In this document: piece by piece, positions 45,657 through 58,752 of the stretch
Layout of the letters: each line of letters opens with the position of its first letter
Numbering within the stretch: position 1 is the first letter of the stretch
Assembly (NCBI GenBank): GCA_026075535.2
Contig: AP026541.1
Span: forward strand, 1,240,001-1,304,000
Length of the DNA: 64,000 nucleotides
Direction of reading: 5' to 3'
From: Tricholoma matsutake
Lineage: Eukaryota > Basidiomycota > Agaricomycetes > Agaricales > Tricholomataceae
Notes under the pieces: generated by a model
Told to the model about the DNA's origin: nothing
The model's input: only the letters and a program-made list of their open reading frames with translations
The model's database searches: none
Translations under genes and position numbers: made by a program

Positions 45657-48600
45657 TTAATTCTAAATTAGGCATGACATTTGCCCTCAAATGTGATCTG
45701 TAGCATCATTTTACGAGTGCTTCCATGGACAATATACTTGAGAGAAGGCAAAGTTCCTCGGGTTGTGGCTAGTGGGTTACCCAGTGCCCCACCACAAAGG
45801 TGCTTGACAGCATCAAGTGGGCAAGACAAAGAAAGGCATTCGTCAAGCTTCAAAGTATTCAAGTTGGTCAAGAGAGCGCACACTTGTTGCCGGTTCATGC
45901 AACATAGGAAATTGGAGGAAGTGCGATCATCCAGATGGCTGTTCCTCAACTGTTGACTACAAATTCTTTTGAAAGTATAATGCGCATCAGTAAGATGTCT
46001 GACCAAGAGAACAGGAAGGTAAATGCACGATCCAAAGGTTTCTCTTTCTGAGTTTTAGCAAACTTGGCTAGATAACTGCTTGAGATACTCTTTGGGCTTT
46101 ATCCAAAAGGAGATTTATCAAGTACATCATCAGCAGTCAAGTGTCCAGATTTAAATGATATCCCTAGGCTGATGAGAATGTTGTGGTCAATTGCCATCAA
46201 ACATTCATGGCTTACAGTCTAGGGTGCATACATCGAGGTAATATGCACCTAATACCAGATCTCATGCCATGCTTCCATTTTGTCGCAATTGACCAGATTT
46301 CCTCCCCTTCCCATGCAATCAATATATGGTTGAGAAAAAGGCACAGTGGCTGCCAGAGAGGAGCACTGATCGAGCTGTATAGTTGGGTCAACATGGATGC
46401 ATAACATTCAAGCCCTTCACAATCAGCAAAAGAAGTTGGGAGAGACTTATGCAAGCCCTTGAAGAGTGAAGTCGGCGAACCTTTCCTGGTTGCCATGCAA
46501 TGCTGTCCTCCACATCTCTCCAATATCAGGAATGCTTGGTTAGGTAAAAAAAGATGCTTTATAGAACATATAAGCGAGGACAGGGAAGCGGCAAATTGAG
46601 GATGGGTTGGTTCAAATTCTTGGCGATATGGGAGAGGGAAAATAAGGTTGAACAGAATGGGAAGATTGAACAGGATGGGAAGATCGAAGAAGACAGAAGG
46701 CTGAAAAGGATTAGAAGGTTGAAAAGGAATGACATTGAAACTAATACAATTCTACAAACATTGGTATGCAGCGCAAGAGACTGTCTGCCAATACCAGAGA
46801 ATTTGCTCGCCATAAAAGGTTGGTGCAATTTAACCGAGTTTGTGGCCACTGCCAACCACTGATGGCACTTGGAACCCCATTCACGCATCCTCCTCGATGG
46901 TGAAGGCATAATATAATGAGATTGGGTGGCCAGACTCCAAGTAGATGTTATAAAATGTACAGCTTGAGAGGACAAGGCTGGAGGTCAGGAGGATCATACC
47001 GAAGATCAAGTAGTGCCTGCTTTCCTCAGCAATCAGAATGGAACATGCAAATGAAAATGAGGAAAGCTTCACCAGCTTCAACCTTTTGCTGGTTGATCCT
47101 TCTGGGCACTTGCAATATAATCCAAACTTGATTGACCTTGTACGGGAATAGCGGTCCAAGGTTCCTGGAATGAGATTCAGGATGAGGTTGATGCCAAGGA
47201 GATAATATTATGTTTGGACCTGTTGCTTTGCCAGGATATCGTTGTTTGTGGGTCCATGTGGGTCCAAATGAACACAAACATCGCCTATCAGTTTACTTCC
47301 AGAGCTGTAAACATGAAGTAGCAACTCCAAATACACAAATTTTTCTACCTCAAATGCACAGGAGGAGCAGAAATTCACATGTAATGTCTGATCAAGGAGT
47401 TTGGCCCAAAATTGGCCCAGAAAACACGATGCAAGCTCCACCACCATCAATCCCTGCCACACTGCATCCTTGGAAATATCAATGTTCATAGTACTAGTAC
47501 TGGGTAAAAGCGAAGCCCTGAAACATCATGCACATGCACATGTGCACTATCTCATCAACTATTCGTGGCTGCTCATTCTGGATTGATGTTCAAGTTGAAA
47601 TTAGTGCATCATCTATTCTGCCTGCGGATTGTTCATTACATGTGGCCAAACATCCTGGAACATTAATCCAACAGGTTAGAGATACCGGTAGTAATAATGA
47701 TATATCCATTACTCAATAACAAACAACCCCCCAAATTTGTACATCATGGGGGAACATTGGAAAGGTACCTCGAAAATTTAAACCTGAAGTATTGGTGCAT
47801 TCACACATGCATCGAGGCAATTGCAACTCCATTCAATTCAATTCAAATTTCCATATGGAATAGTACTAGTCATAGGTACCTAAAGGTTTGAACATTCTAG
47901 AAGATGACCTCGCATTTATGGTGTGGTACATTTATTCAAGCTCTCAGATCTGTGGTTCATCGATATCGCATTTGCTGTTCCAAAGTGCAATAATCACAGT
48001 ATCCTCATGGTGAGTGCATATGCAACAGTTTTTGACCTTATCCTAGATACTCCCTATTATATCTAGATTCCATTCATGACTTCAAATCTAGAAGATCTGG
48101 ATCTAGAATGAAAGGGTTGTATAATACCTGTCATGATCATACTGCAAGGATTCGGTGTTATAATTAGGAGATTTACCAATATTTTGTTGTGACCAGGCCG
48201 AAGTCCTGGTTAGTACCATTTCACATTTAAATTTCACAGCCAGATTTCCAGGCTAGACTGTGTCACACATTCTTCTGAAGGATCGCTAGGACAATGTCCC
48301 ACTCGCAACCCTTCTGAAGAACCGATAAGTGCAAGCAAAGATGCCGGCTGGTAGTGGAGTTGGGTCAACTGTAATGTAGAAGAACTGCGCACAGGAACTA
48401 AATCTTGCTCACATATCAGCTCTGAACATGGAACTGGATGGTGCTGGTTAGGATCTAAGGTCCTCCTTGTTTGAATTAATATTACCTCCAAGATGACAGG
48501 TTGCAATTTGCCAGATCTACTGTCAAGTTTGACATAACTTACATCCAATCATAAGAGCATTTAGGATATATATACCCTACATAAAGTTCTATTCAATGAA

Positions 48601-49442
48601 AATGAGATGTGATGCGACGTGACATGTTGGAGACGAAAAGAGTATGCAGCCACATCATGCCTCTATATTTGCATATAATGACTAACTTGAGCTGAGAGAA
48701 TGGCTGAGAATCCAACTGCTCGGCAATTCCCTACCCTCACTGTTTGGCCAGGTTATGCATCAATGCTTTCACACAGCACTGCTTTTCAAATCTTGACCCA
48801 TGGCCAAACTCCCATATCCTAATTATAAGGAGACCCTCTATTAGTAGTACTAATATATAGAGGGACCCCTTGTCCCAATCTAAATGGGCAGGCATCTTTC
48901 AATTTATGTTGTTCTGTATTAGTAGCAACTCCAGTGAAATTGTGCTTCAAATTAGATAGTACTACTGTAAGATTCTAACAATGTAGCTTGGTGCACATAC
49001 ATGTGCCTGGCTAGAGGCAGACTCCATTTTACAACGTAAATAGTTCAGGTGCATATACCCGCAACGCTTCTATGGTGTGAACACTGACATCATTATCTGG
49101 GCATTTTGTGGTCATGTATAGTTAACTTCACAGAACTGAAGTTCTACTGTTGTGTAGTTCTTGTCGCAGCCAAATGCACTGTATGTATGCAATAGTGTAT
49201 TATCTTGATCATGATCAATGCATGGTCAGGCATATGTGTACATGCAGTTGCCTCATGATCACGTATGGAATCTGCTGATGTTGTTCCTGGCAGCGTAAGA
49301 CAAAGGAGTATCATAATCAGTCAGTGGATTGTGCTAGCATTGCATGATAAGACACCTGCATATTCTTGGGTTCACATAGCAACCCCCATTATAATCTCTG
49401 TGGGCATCTACATCCTGTGCACAATCTGTACAGCTTTCCATA
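45657..49442. other. Region with possible decayed gene(s), unassigned
   Basis: On the minus strand, several frames (45668-46006, 46212-46523, 46881-47159) read like protein. One of them, LNTLKLDECLSLSCPLDAVKHL, looks like a leucine-rich-repeat or F-box-type protein end. Splice sites to join them could not be settled. From 47.5 to 49.2 kb nothing is recognised. CpG is low, as in other decayed parts. Confidence 0.3.
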
Positions 49443-51769
49443 ATGTCAAAGAGTGCCCCTTTCAAGACTGACAATGCTATCCCTTTGCAGACAATCAGTA
49501 TAACCAGATTTCCCTGCTCTCCTTGGGATATCGACGTAAGCAAATGGTATACTGCATTTTTCGAATCTCATCAATATTCCACACAGCTCATTAGTACAGA
49601 CTTTGCCCAGATAAAGCTTGAATTGGAAGCCACATCGTCGGAAGTGGAGAGCCCTGTGACACCTATAACAACTATGCAGATGCCCAAAGTCCCAGGTCAC
49701 TACTTGATCTCTGCCTCGGAGCGGTTTGTCATGCATTCTCTGTCCTTACTCGTCTCACAAAGATTCTGTAGCCACAACATAGTTTCCAACACTCCAGAAT
49801 GGCAAGGAGCCCCCATTCCAGCCAAAACACAGTCTCAAAACATGTTTATTGCTCCTGCTAGGCCGCAAACCTTGTAAGTGATTGTTGGTACATGATCGTC
49901 ATCCCATTTTACAGATTTTTCCTCAGGGACAAGTCTAGCCATGACTTTAGCTGCGACCGCACACATAGGAGGCATGCCAAATCAACTGGACCCAGCACCC
50001 ATATCAGATATTCAGACTATGAGCTGCCATCAGCACCCACAGATGCCTTGACAAAGAATAACCCAAGCCAGAGCTCCCGAGATGGGTCTGATAGCTCTCT
50101 TCAAAGGGAAATACAGAGTTTGCTTCGGTGATTCTGTTCAGATCAGCTTGAGGCGATCCAGGTCCAGAACATTGAAGCTGCATCGAGTATTCTAGCCAGT
50201 GGTAACTACAGGGATGCAGCCTTGATTATATGCAATCTGGTTCCATTGGAGGATGGATCCCTGGCTGGCCCCGCTATGGCTGCAGTCCAGGAGCGCTTAT
50301 TAGCAAATGGCAAATCTAAAGGAATCTCATGCATGACATTGTTTGCGAGTACATAATAACTGCTGATGATAATTCAACTGGTCAGAATGCAGGAGCTCTG
50401 CAGACGTCCCTGACCCCATGCTTCACCATACTGCTTCACCTGCTGTTATCCAAACAAATGCCGTGATCCCAGTCACCCCACACGTTCCAACTGTCATGTC
50501 AGGGAACACATCTGCTCCATCTGCCAATACAATGGGCAAGTGTATCCTGTGCATCCTGATCTGCCGAGAATGGACCCTTCAAACTCTGAGTAGGATCATT
50601 GTAATTCTATCTTTCAGACACTCATTGCTCACCCTCTACACTCAACAGACAACAGCTGTTCAATTTTCTTCTACCCAGATATTGTCCATCAGAAATTCCA
50701 CCATAAGTTTGATATGACACCCACTTTGTACGTATGGGCTCAATGTTTAAAGTTTCAGAGGCAATCCACAGGTCATAAATCAAATTCCTGCCAACTACTA
50801 CCCCTAGTGTGTATAACAACCCATCATCTGAGACATTTATATCCTAACGTTCTATGCACTTAGTTTTCAGCTGCCGGCTGCTCCTGCTCCTTCAATATCA
50901 TAAGTAAGCATCCCTGCAAGGTCAGTTAGTCAACTAAGTGTTCCTATATAGAGCGAACCAGCCAGCAGAATCACCTGCATTGTCTGCATCTCAACCACCC
51001 ATTCAAATCATATACAGGTCAAAGACTTTGCATGGAGATGCCGGCGGGCTGAAGTTGCAAGTATATATGTCATTGTCCAACTATGATCTGAAACAACCAG
51101 GACTCTGCAATCCATGCCCAGAGCTTGCAGATGTATATTTACATACTAACACTCTAAGCAGCCAGGACCAGTGGTGGGTCTTCCAGAACAATGGCACCTG
51201 GAAAAACATCACTGCAGAATATCTTGCTGGTGCCAATATACCCCACCCTACATCTTTGAAACTTGTTGTCCTTAGCAAGACGGGCATAAGTGGTGAGCCA
51301 ACCTATGTGAGAGCGGATACCCATAAAATGACGGTGAATAAGATGCTTAAAGCAGCAAAGGCAGTGTCTCAATAAATCTATGCGTACTGGTAATCTAACA
51401 AGGAATATAATATCATGATGCTGTATATAACCTGTCTCAATAGAGCACTTGACAACAATCTTCCTGAGTAATCCTTGATGACTGATGTTCTGAGAGGCTG
51501 GCCTGACGATTCCAAACTGACAATTGTTGCTGCCGTGATATCATCTGACAATGTATGTAATGACACTGGCCATGGTTGACCATTCAGGATAGCATGCAGG
51601 CCATGACCAACATAACCTCGTTCTCAATACTGAGAACTCAGAACCTGAGTTTTAGGATGTACATGCCCAGCGTCACAATTGCTAAAATTCCAGATGTTCT
51701 GGATTTGGAACACAGATTGGCGGTTGATGTTGTCAAACGGAAGAACACTTCAAGGCAGATCTAAACAGT
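49443..51769 (+). pseudogene. Unknown multi-exon gene, decayed
   Basis: It starts MSKSAPFKTDNAIPLQTISI at 49443. A GT-AG intron (about 49875-49915) joins RPQT to FFLRDKSSHDF in frame, and the reading continues past one TGA (LLR*FCSDQLEAI) into a helical stretch with AASSILASGNYRDAALIICN. A later exon, 50938-51375, encodes IQIIYRSKTLHGD...VYMSLSNYD. Another pair of exons, joined by an intron at about 51555-51588, gives DVLRGWPDDSKLTIVAAVIS then LSFRMYMPSVTIAKIPDVLD. Coding periodicity and clean introns say it was a real gene. I do not recognise the family, and the exon between 50.3 and 50.9 kb is unresolved. Confidence 0.5.
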
Positions 51770-51868
51770 CTGGATCTCAATTGATGTGATTTTGCATTCT
51801 GCTCACCTCCAGCTGCATGGATTGCCTGCAATTGCAACTTTTTTTTTTTTTTGAACTAGAACTACTAG

Positions 51869-52531
51869 CACTACTGGGGCTGACCTGTGTTTCCCACAGA
51901 AACACAGCCTTAGAAACTTGTTTTAAGACTTCTGATGTGTATATCCTTTGGATATTCTTAATATGTATGTAAAAGAAATGTCAGGGAAATATTTTACATG
52001 TATCCAAGCTGTATCTGCAAGGAACATAAGAGGTGTATTCTACAATGTTTCTTTCAGATCCCTTCTGGAAACATTTTTAATGTTCCCTTTGTGTAAGTTA
52101 AAGAAACACTTTTTATGTAATTCTGCCTGTATCTGCCAAAAACATTTAACATGTAATTTTATTATGTGTTTCCTAGGGATACATGTGTAACCATGGTAAC
52201 CCCTTTGTTCTTTGCATGTATCCATAGGAAACATATAATAAAATTACATGTCAAATGTTTTCAGCAGATACAGGCAGAATTACATAAAAAGTGTTTCTTT
52301 AACTTACACAAAGGGAACATGAAAAATGTTTCCAGAAGGGATCTGAAAGAAACATTGTAGAATACACCTTTTATGTTCCTTGCAGATACAGCTTGGATAC
52401 ATGTAAGATATTTCCCTGACATTTCTTTTACATACATATTAAGAATATCCAAAGGATATACACATCAGAAGTCTTAAAACAAGTTTCTAAGGCTGTGTTT
52501 CTGTGGGAAACACAGGTCAGCCCCAGTAGTG
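51869..52531. mobile_element. CACTA-like foldback MITE T5
   Basis: 663 bp that pair over almost their full length (arms about 320 bp). Termini are CACTACTGGGGCTGACCTGT and its complement. A 3-bp duplication tag lies at 51866-51868 and 52532-52534. A CACTA start with a 3-bp target site fits the CACTA (En/Spm) group. It has no genes; the short repeated frames on both strands are arm images. A transcript would form a long hairpin. Confidence 0.85.
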
Positions 52532-52849
52532 TAGGCTAGCACCAGTATACCTCCCTGCAGCGGTGGCTTAAAAAACATAGATCTAGATTCAGGGGGATTC
52601 CACCAACTAAATTGTGATGACCTGCCTAATATTACCCAAGTTCAACATTGTCTCTGGTGGTGAGGAAGGTGGAAAGCCTAACATTGTAGCTATCTTCCCA
52701 CTTGAATAAGGGGAAAATGATGGCTGAGGCCAGACATTACATCTGTCACACACCACCATGCTACTTAGGACAAATCCAAGCATGACCCCCAAAGGAACAT
52801 GAAGAGCACATTGTCATGTGGCCTTAATGAAACAATTTGTAAAACAACG

Positions 52850-54197
52850 ATCATTGTGACAACGTGTACAAGACATACCTTGTGTTCCCATTTTCCAGTT
52901 TGGATGGGTGGTTCTGGTTCTGCTGATCCGGCCATGGACAACTGCAAGAATGGGTCCTGTTGATCAACGAGAACAATAACTGATCTCTCTTCGTCCCCAG
53001 CTTCGGTATTTGCAGTAGCAATGATGTGTTTACCTTGTACAAACCCCGTATCCTAAGAAGGATGTCAGGATTATTAATTTGAGTCTGGCTATTTCCACAA
53101 ACCATTGATTGAATGACTTTCCTTGAGTAAGTAAATTACAATCGCTAGGAAATGAATACTCACGGCCGGCATCCGATATACGAAGTTTATCAGGTTTATA
53201 TGACATCCCAAAGCTTGCAAAAATCAACTGCAAAGAACTGCTTCCAGCCACTACTGTCCTTTCATTCAGAAAATGAACATTCATTAGGAAAGCTCTTCCC
53301 AATGTATACTTAGTGGTACTCATGTGGCATCTTCTCTCCACCGAGTACCAGTCAATCCCATCGGCAATGTTGGTGATGGCTAATAGTTGACCTGAAGGTG
53401 ACACCGCAGAACCTCCACTGTACAACATTCAAACTGATGTTAGTGCGCCCCAAGGCAAAAAAATCAAAGTGCTCACATATTGACGTTGCAAACATTGATT
53501 TTCCACTGCTGTCGGTATGACACTTCAGATGAATATGCGCTACAAGAGGTGCTGCATGAGTTATGAGCAACCAGGTTTCATAGGATAATACACATACATG
53601 AACCCCAATCTTGAAAGCAAAAAGGTCACCACAATGAGATCCTGGCCAGGTAAATAATGCAGAGCCACAATCGGCCAGTGTTCATCGTCTCGTAGCTGAA
53701 GAAACTTTGGACTGCTGAAGTTCGCTTCTGAAAATATGGTGTTCGTCCAGAGTATCCCTTGCAAATTTCATTGATGCACCAAAGTTGGTAGGGTCCTGGT
53801 ACATCAGTATTACCTCGCACTCTCATCCAAACGCCACGGCTAGCTGAGACCCATCCTTCTTGAATGTCATAGTGTGAATGTACCCACGGAGGTGCCACAC
53901 TGCGGTGAAGTCCTTTTGCCCATTCAAAATATAAATCAGGACTGGTAGGCACTGAATAAATAAACAGACCTGTTTGGGTTCCTCAAGCATATTTTATTCA
54001 GATCACCATTGGCAGAACCTACAACCAACACTCCAGGAACAGTAGGGTGCCACGCCAAGGCATGAATCATATCACCAGTTTTGTACCTCCTTATCTCTTT
54101 CCACTGTGATGTCTTGCATATCTGGACTCTGGCAATTAGCCACTTCAGGATGAAAAAACGATTCCACAAACCGTTAATATACCGTTGTTGTCTCCAC
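52850..54197 (-). pseudogene. WD40-repeat protein fragment
   Basis: On the minus strand, KTGDMIHALAWHPTVPGVLVVGSANG is a clear WD40 blade, followed by IHTMTFKKDGSQLAVAFG*ECE, HWPIVALHYLPGQDLIVV and SGGSAVSPSGQLLAITNI, in the order expected for successive propeller blades. They are separated by short introns and at least one TGA where Arg would fit. The N-terminus is cut at 54197/54198, where an LTR begins. The 3' end is unclear (about 52.85 kb). Confidence 0.65.
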
Positions 54198-55604
54198 TGT
54201 CATGAATTGTTCCTTGTCTGCTCGGAACCCGCAACCCTCTGACCATTTCCCGCACTTTGAACCCAACATTTGTCTACTCCTCCCGATTTCATTCCCAGCT
54301 GCCTTGCACTGCCCACACTGCTGTGCACCAGGCTGCCTTGTACAGCATCCACAGCTGCCTTCCCAAGGCTGCTGTCTCTATTGCATATTTGACTATGGAT
54401 TCCTGTGCAGCTCCTGCTAGGTAATTTATCTATGCAGTCGAGACACAGCCACAATTTCCATTTCCGTCCCGCTTTTATTCTGGACTCTAGTATTTAAGCT
54501 TAGTTAGTTTCATGTTGTATTCCTTAGTTCATATATTGACATAGACTCGACTTTAATCTGCCAATCTAAACTCCTTCTACTCCAACCTCAGTTCTCTAAG
54601 AGTCTGAACTCCATTCAACTTGACCTCTAGTCTCCCTCTGAAGTTCTAACCTCACCTGAACTTAACCTAAGTCCCCCCGTACTCCTCCCGCATTTACCCG
54701 CACTTTCCCGCTCCTACCTCCAAATCCTCAACTTGAAATTAGGACACCAGACGAGGTGAAGGGCGCAGCTTCTTACAAGCTGAAGCCAAGTCCTTTCCAT
54801 TTCCCCTCCCACAGAATCTGCATCGACCAGACAAACTCCTGCTATTATCACCCGCAGTGTCTGATTGGATTCCAAAAGCGTCCTCTAGGATCAGTTCTTA
54901 ACAGTATATACAAACTCACACTTCACTCGTCTCTTCTCCTCCTATGACCCCAACTGAAACTCGCCAGCCCACAACCAGGAATTCCCAACATGCCGGTACT
55001 ATCCCAGGGATCTCTGTGATCCAGCGATCCACCCTTTCTGACCCTTGTCCCACCACTACTTGGGGAGTGTCTTCCAGACCCTCAAACATATTCTGACAAA
55101 TCGGCTCAGGAGCCCCTTCAATCAGTGCCAATCTCATGACCACCTGTGCCCCGCACCCTTCTGCTAACCCGGAAGATTTTCGATCAAGAACTCCCCTTGA
55201 GTACACAGGGGGCATCAACCAGCCTGAACCCTTTGGGTTGGAAGATCCTGGTCTAGAGGACGGACCCCCCGGCTAGTGTTTTAAGGTTTGGTTTGGTCCG
55301 GTTTTTTGACCCCTAAGAGGGTTAACCAGGACCGTAACTGGTCCAGACTGTTACCTCAAGTCGTATGGACCATAACTGAACCGATGAGGACCGGTCCTCA
55401 TCAGTTCAGTTACCTGGTTCAGACCGGTTTCAACCGGTTTTTCCAGCTAAATAAGTTCTATTATATAGTAAATAAAACTATTTACAATCACACCCTGTGA
55501 GCAGGTGCTCGCAGCGGTGTGGTATTGCTAAGAGAATAGAAAAGCGCCAAAAGAAAACAAAAGAGTAGAAAAAAAAACATCCCACTGTCCCACATTAGTA
55601 GCGA

Positions 55605-56010
55605 GGGTGGGGATGTGTCGTCCCAGCCATTCGTCGTCCCCGCAGTTTGTTGTCCCCACGATTCATTGTCCCAGAGGTTCGTTGTCCATGTGGTTCATTG
55701 CCCCCGCTATTTGTCATCCCTGTGTCATCCCCGCTGTTTGTCGTCCTCATTGTCCCCGTGATTTGTTGTCCCTGTGGTTTGTTGTCCCTGTGGTTTGTTG
55801 TCCCTGTGGTTTGTTGTCCCTGTGGTTCGTTGTCCCTGTGGTTCGTTGTCCCTGTGGTTCGTTGTCCCTGCGGTTCATTGTCCCTGCGGTTCATTGTCCC
55901 TGTGGTTCGTTGTCCCTGCGGTTCGTTGTCCCTGCGGTTCGTTGCCCCTCCCTGTTGTCCCCGCTGTTTGTTGTCCTCATTGTCCCTGCCATTCATCGTC
56001 CCCATGGTTG
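55605..56010. repeat. 16-bp minisatellite in T3
   Basis: About 22-25 copies of a unit like ttgtccctgtggttcg with a strict 16-bp spacing (for example 55768 and 55784). Since 16 is not a multiple of three, all three frames pass through it and give repetitive frames on both strands; these are not genes. Confidence 0.92.
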
Positions 56011-56395
56011 GTTGTCGCTCGTCGTCTCAGCACCTCCACATTCCCCTACGAGCAGTGGCTCGCAGACGGGGTGGGGGTGCTGCATGACATGGCATCGGCC
56101 ATGGTCATCACTGTCCAGGAAAGGGCCTGTTGCCACCCTGCGAGCAGAGGCTCACAGCGGCAGTGTAGGGTGCTGGTGTCAGCTGTGGTCATCATAGTCC
56201 GGAAACAAGCCCTTTGCCGCCCTGCGAACAGAAGCTCACAGTGGCAGCACAGGGCTTTGTGGGGTACCTGTTTGGCTGGCTTGTGTGTGTTGTTCGGCAG
56301 GCAGGTGATGTCATTATCAAGGTACAGGAAACTAAAAATGAAGAAAAACATTTAGTTAGTAAAAGAAAGAAATCAACTAACAAAAACATACCTGA

Positions 56396-56428
56396 GGGCC
56401 CCAACGACATTAGTTCGTCGTTTGGGCC
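56396..56428. repeat. GGGCC palindrome in T3
   Basis: GGGCCCCAACGACATTAG followed by TTCGTCGTTTGGGCC. It is the same motif as in T1 and T2, with the intron-like stretch on its left (minus-strand gtatgt ... tttttag). Confidence 0.65.
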
Positions 56429-58752
56429 TCCTGTTTTGTGTTTGTTGGGTTGTGCAGTCATGGGTGTGGACAGAGTGGTGGGGCATGTTGAAAAAGGGTC
56501 AGAGGGCGGATGAGAGAAGGAAGGGAGGATGAGTTGGCAGAAAGAATCTGTATGCACATCATCGATCACTCGTTCCGGCAATTGCTGGATCGTGATCAAT
56601 GCAGTGAGCACGTTGTTTTCAACAACCCTGAGGCCTCCTCCACTATTGCCAATGGTAAAAATACTGTAGAGACATGTGTGGGAGTATTGTATTAATCTAC
56701 TACAGCTTAAATTTCATTTTTATGTGAAGTATTCAATATTCAATTGAGAAAACATTGTCGAGGCAAATGAATTACAGAACTTGAGTTAATGAAGTCCTCG
56801 AATCTATGCATTTTAGCAGTATATCTTGCTACAACCCTTCCACATCACATTATGCACTTAACTACTTATCTTAGGGCATTCAGACACACTTGATTATTCA
56901 TTTTTAAGCTTCCAAATTAATTTCTAACAGGTACTAGGCTCACAAATGGCAAAAATGTGAGAAATAACAACTTGCCATTTTCACTCTGATATCTATTCTA
57001 TTTGCTGGGGGGAATCTAGAACTGCATGGCTTTTTAAATTGGACTCATTGGAACATAAGTTATAGCTGTAAAACTATCAAAATTGTCACTTGCCCTGTTA
57101 CTCACTTTCTTTCCTTTCAAATAATATTTTGACTGCTGGGAGGTAAAGTTTGGAGCCTAAATGTAATTTAATACATATTTACAGGCCCCTGTTCATTTGT
57201 GGTGCTCGACGCGCAGCAAAGTAACATCTGTGCGCCCAGCATCATATTTTCCGGCAATTGCCGTACTGATGCATGAGATTTTGCAAATGGTGCCACTTTT
57301 ATTTTGGGAGTACAAACATGACCACATGGTCCATGCGCATCCACAGGGTATATAAATCCGCTCAAAATCATGATTTTTCCCCTGGGCATGTCCCACTTTA
57401 CTGCAATTCAAATTATAGTAGTGTAAATAATAATTATATTACTTGTTTTCCTTTGAATGGTATCGAAATTATATAGAGCAAGTAAATATGGGAAGACCGG
57501 TTCTAACTGGTTTTGACTGGTTTTTAATTGGTTTTTGATCATTTCAAAAACAAGGTAACCATTAACCGGACTGATCTTAAATATGAGTAACCATAACTGA
57601 AAAATGGACCGAACCTTGGTTCGGTTTGGTCCGGTTCTCAGTTTTTTTTTGGTCCTATGGACCAAACCTTAGAACACTACCCCGCAGACCCGATGACCCT
57701 AGTGGTCCTGACAGCCCTGGGGGTGACCCCGATCCCAATGATCCTGAGGATCAACCTCCCATGGGGGAAAACCCTGACCCAGGGGATAGGTTCATAGATG
57801 TTCTTTACAACCTCTCGGAGAGTATCTGCACCCTTCGACAAAACAATGCACCCAAGACCAAGAAAATCAAAGTTTGTGACTCTGACACTTTCGATGGCTC
57901 CAACCCAAAGAAACTTAGAGACTTTCTAGTCTCATGTAATCTTCATTTCTGTGACTGCCCGCACATATTTTCCTCTGATGAGAAAAAGATCATATTCATC
58001 CTTTCTTATCTTAAAGGATGAGCTCTCAGTTGGTTTGAGCCTGGTCTTAATGACCCAACAGATTCCGCACACTGGATGTGGGACTGCGAGGCTTTCCTCA
58101 CCGAGCTGGAAAGTAACTTCGGTCCACACGACCCAGTTGGAGATATGGAAAAAGCTCTCTCTGACTTAGCAATGAAGAAAGGTGGTCGTATCACGAAATA
58201 TAATGTTGACTTCTGGGAATTAGCTTCTAGAGTCAACTGGAACAAAGCAGCCCTTCGTGACCACTATTTCCATGGTCTTCTGCTCCAGCTTCGCATAGAA
58301 GTTCTCCAAGGTGGTAAACCCAACACTCTTGCAGAACTGCGCTTGAAAGCACAGGACAGCGACGACATCTACTGGATGCAAGAAGATGAATCCTGTTTCA
58401 AAACAAAGAATTCCAGTAACATCACTAACTCTAGTCGGAAGGATTCTTCCAAAAGTCCTTCCCCGTCGACAAACCAGCAGTCTTCCGCGACAAAGAGCAC
58501 TCCCCAGGACAAGCCCAAGTTGTCCATTTCCAATAAGTTGGGGAAGAACGGCAAGCTTACTGGGGAGGAACAAGAACGTTGCATGAGGGAAAGACTTTGC
58601 CTCTACTATGGTGAGGAAGGGCATGTAGCAGGAAACTGCCTGAAATCCAAAGCCACAAAAGCCCATGCATCCACTGTTGTTCCCAAGACTATGGACTCAG
58701 AAAAATAGTCCGCAACCCTCAGGATACAGCCATTGGGGCTGGGGGTTGCATT

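Larger units (their letters stand above)
55276..57677. mobile_element. Non-autonomous DNA transposon T3 (TA target)
   Basis: 2402 bp between TA dinucleotides (55274-55275, 57678-57679) with 16-bp terminal inverted repeats GTGTTTTAAGGTTTGG / GTGTTCTAAGGTTTGG. The TA target suggests a Tc1/mariner-like or similar transposase in trans. Both ends carry subterminal arrays of gaccggtt/aaccggtt words (55290-55445 and 57490-57640). The core has a 16-bp minisatellite, hairpin motifs (tgcgagcagaggctc) and a GGGCC palindrome with an adjacent intron-like segment, here in reverse orientation. No transposase. An 8-bp duplication was looked for and not found. Confidence 0.8.
54944..58708 (+). pseudogene. Gag of element G3, split by T3
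   Basis: N-terminal part 54944-55275 (MTPTETRQPTTRNSQ...GLEDPGLEDGPPG) with one TGA. After T3 it continues from 57678: Pro/Asp-rich linker (PDDPSGPDSPGGDPDPND), then the retrotransposon capsid domain (FDGSNPKKLRDFLVSCNLHF, LKG*ALSWFE, FLTELESNFGPHDP, YNVDFWELASRVNWN), a Ser/Lys-rich tail and a zinc knuckle CLYYGEEGHVAGNC whose second Cys is Tyr. Stop at 58708. The TGA in ALSWFE fits loss of Arg or Thr. No LTR-distal pol seen. Confidence 0.8.
54198..58752 (+). mobile_element. 5' part of a third Ty3-type element (G3), twice interrupted
   Basis: The likely LTR starts TGTCATGAATTGTTCC at 54198; its right end is not fixed (before 54944). Gag starts at 54944, is split by transposon T3 (55276-57677) and continues to 58708. 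Forty-five bases later element D inserted (gcatt, 58748-58752, is the left half of its target site). Pol lies beyond the window, if it survives. Confidence 0.7.

Noticed and set aside
45668..47489. A single leucine-rich-repeat or F-box gene on the minus strand
   Set aside because: Suggestive pieces exist, but exons could not be joined convincingly, so it is only mentioned as a possible relic.
55595..56360. Long overlapping open frames on both strands in T3
   Set aside because: The 16-bp repeat keeps every frame open; there is no domain, start context or splice logic.
55268..57686. An 8-bp target duplication for T3, by analogy with T1 and T2
   Set aside because: No matching 8-mers flank the terminal repeats; only the TA dinucleotide is duplicated.
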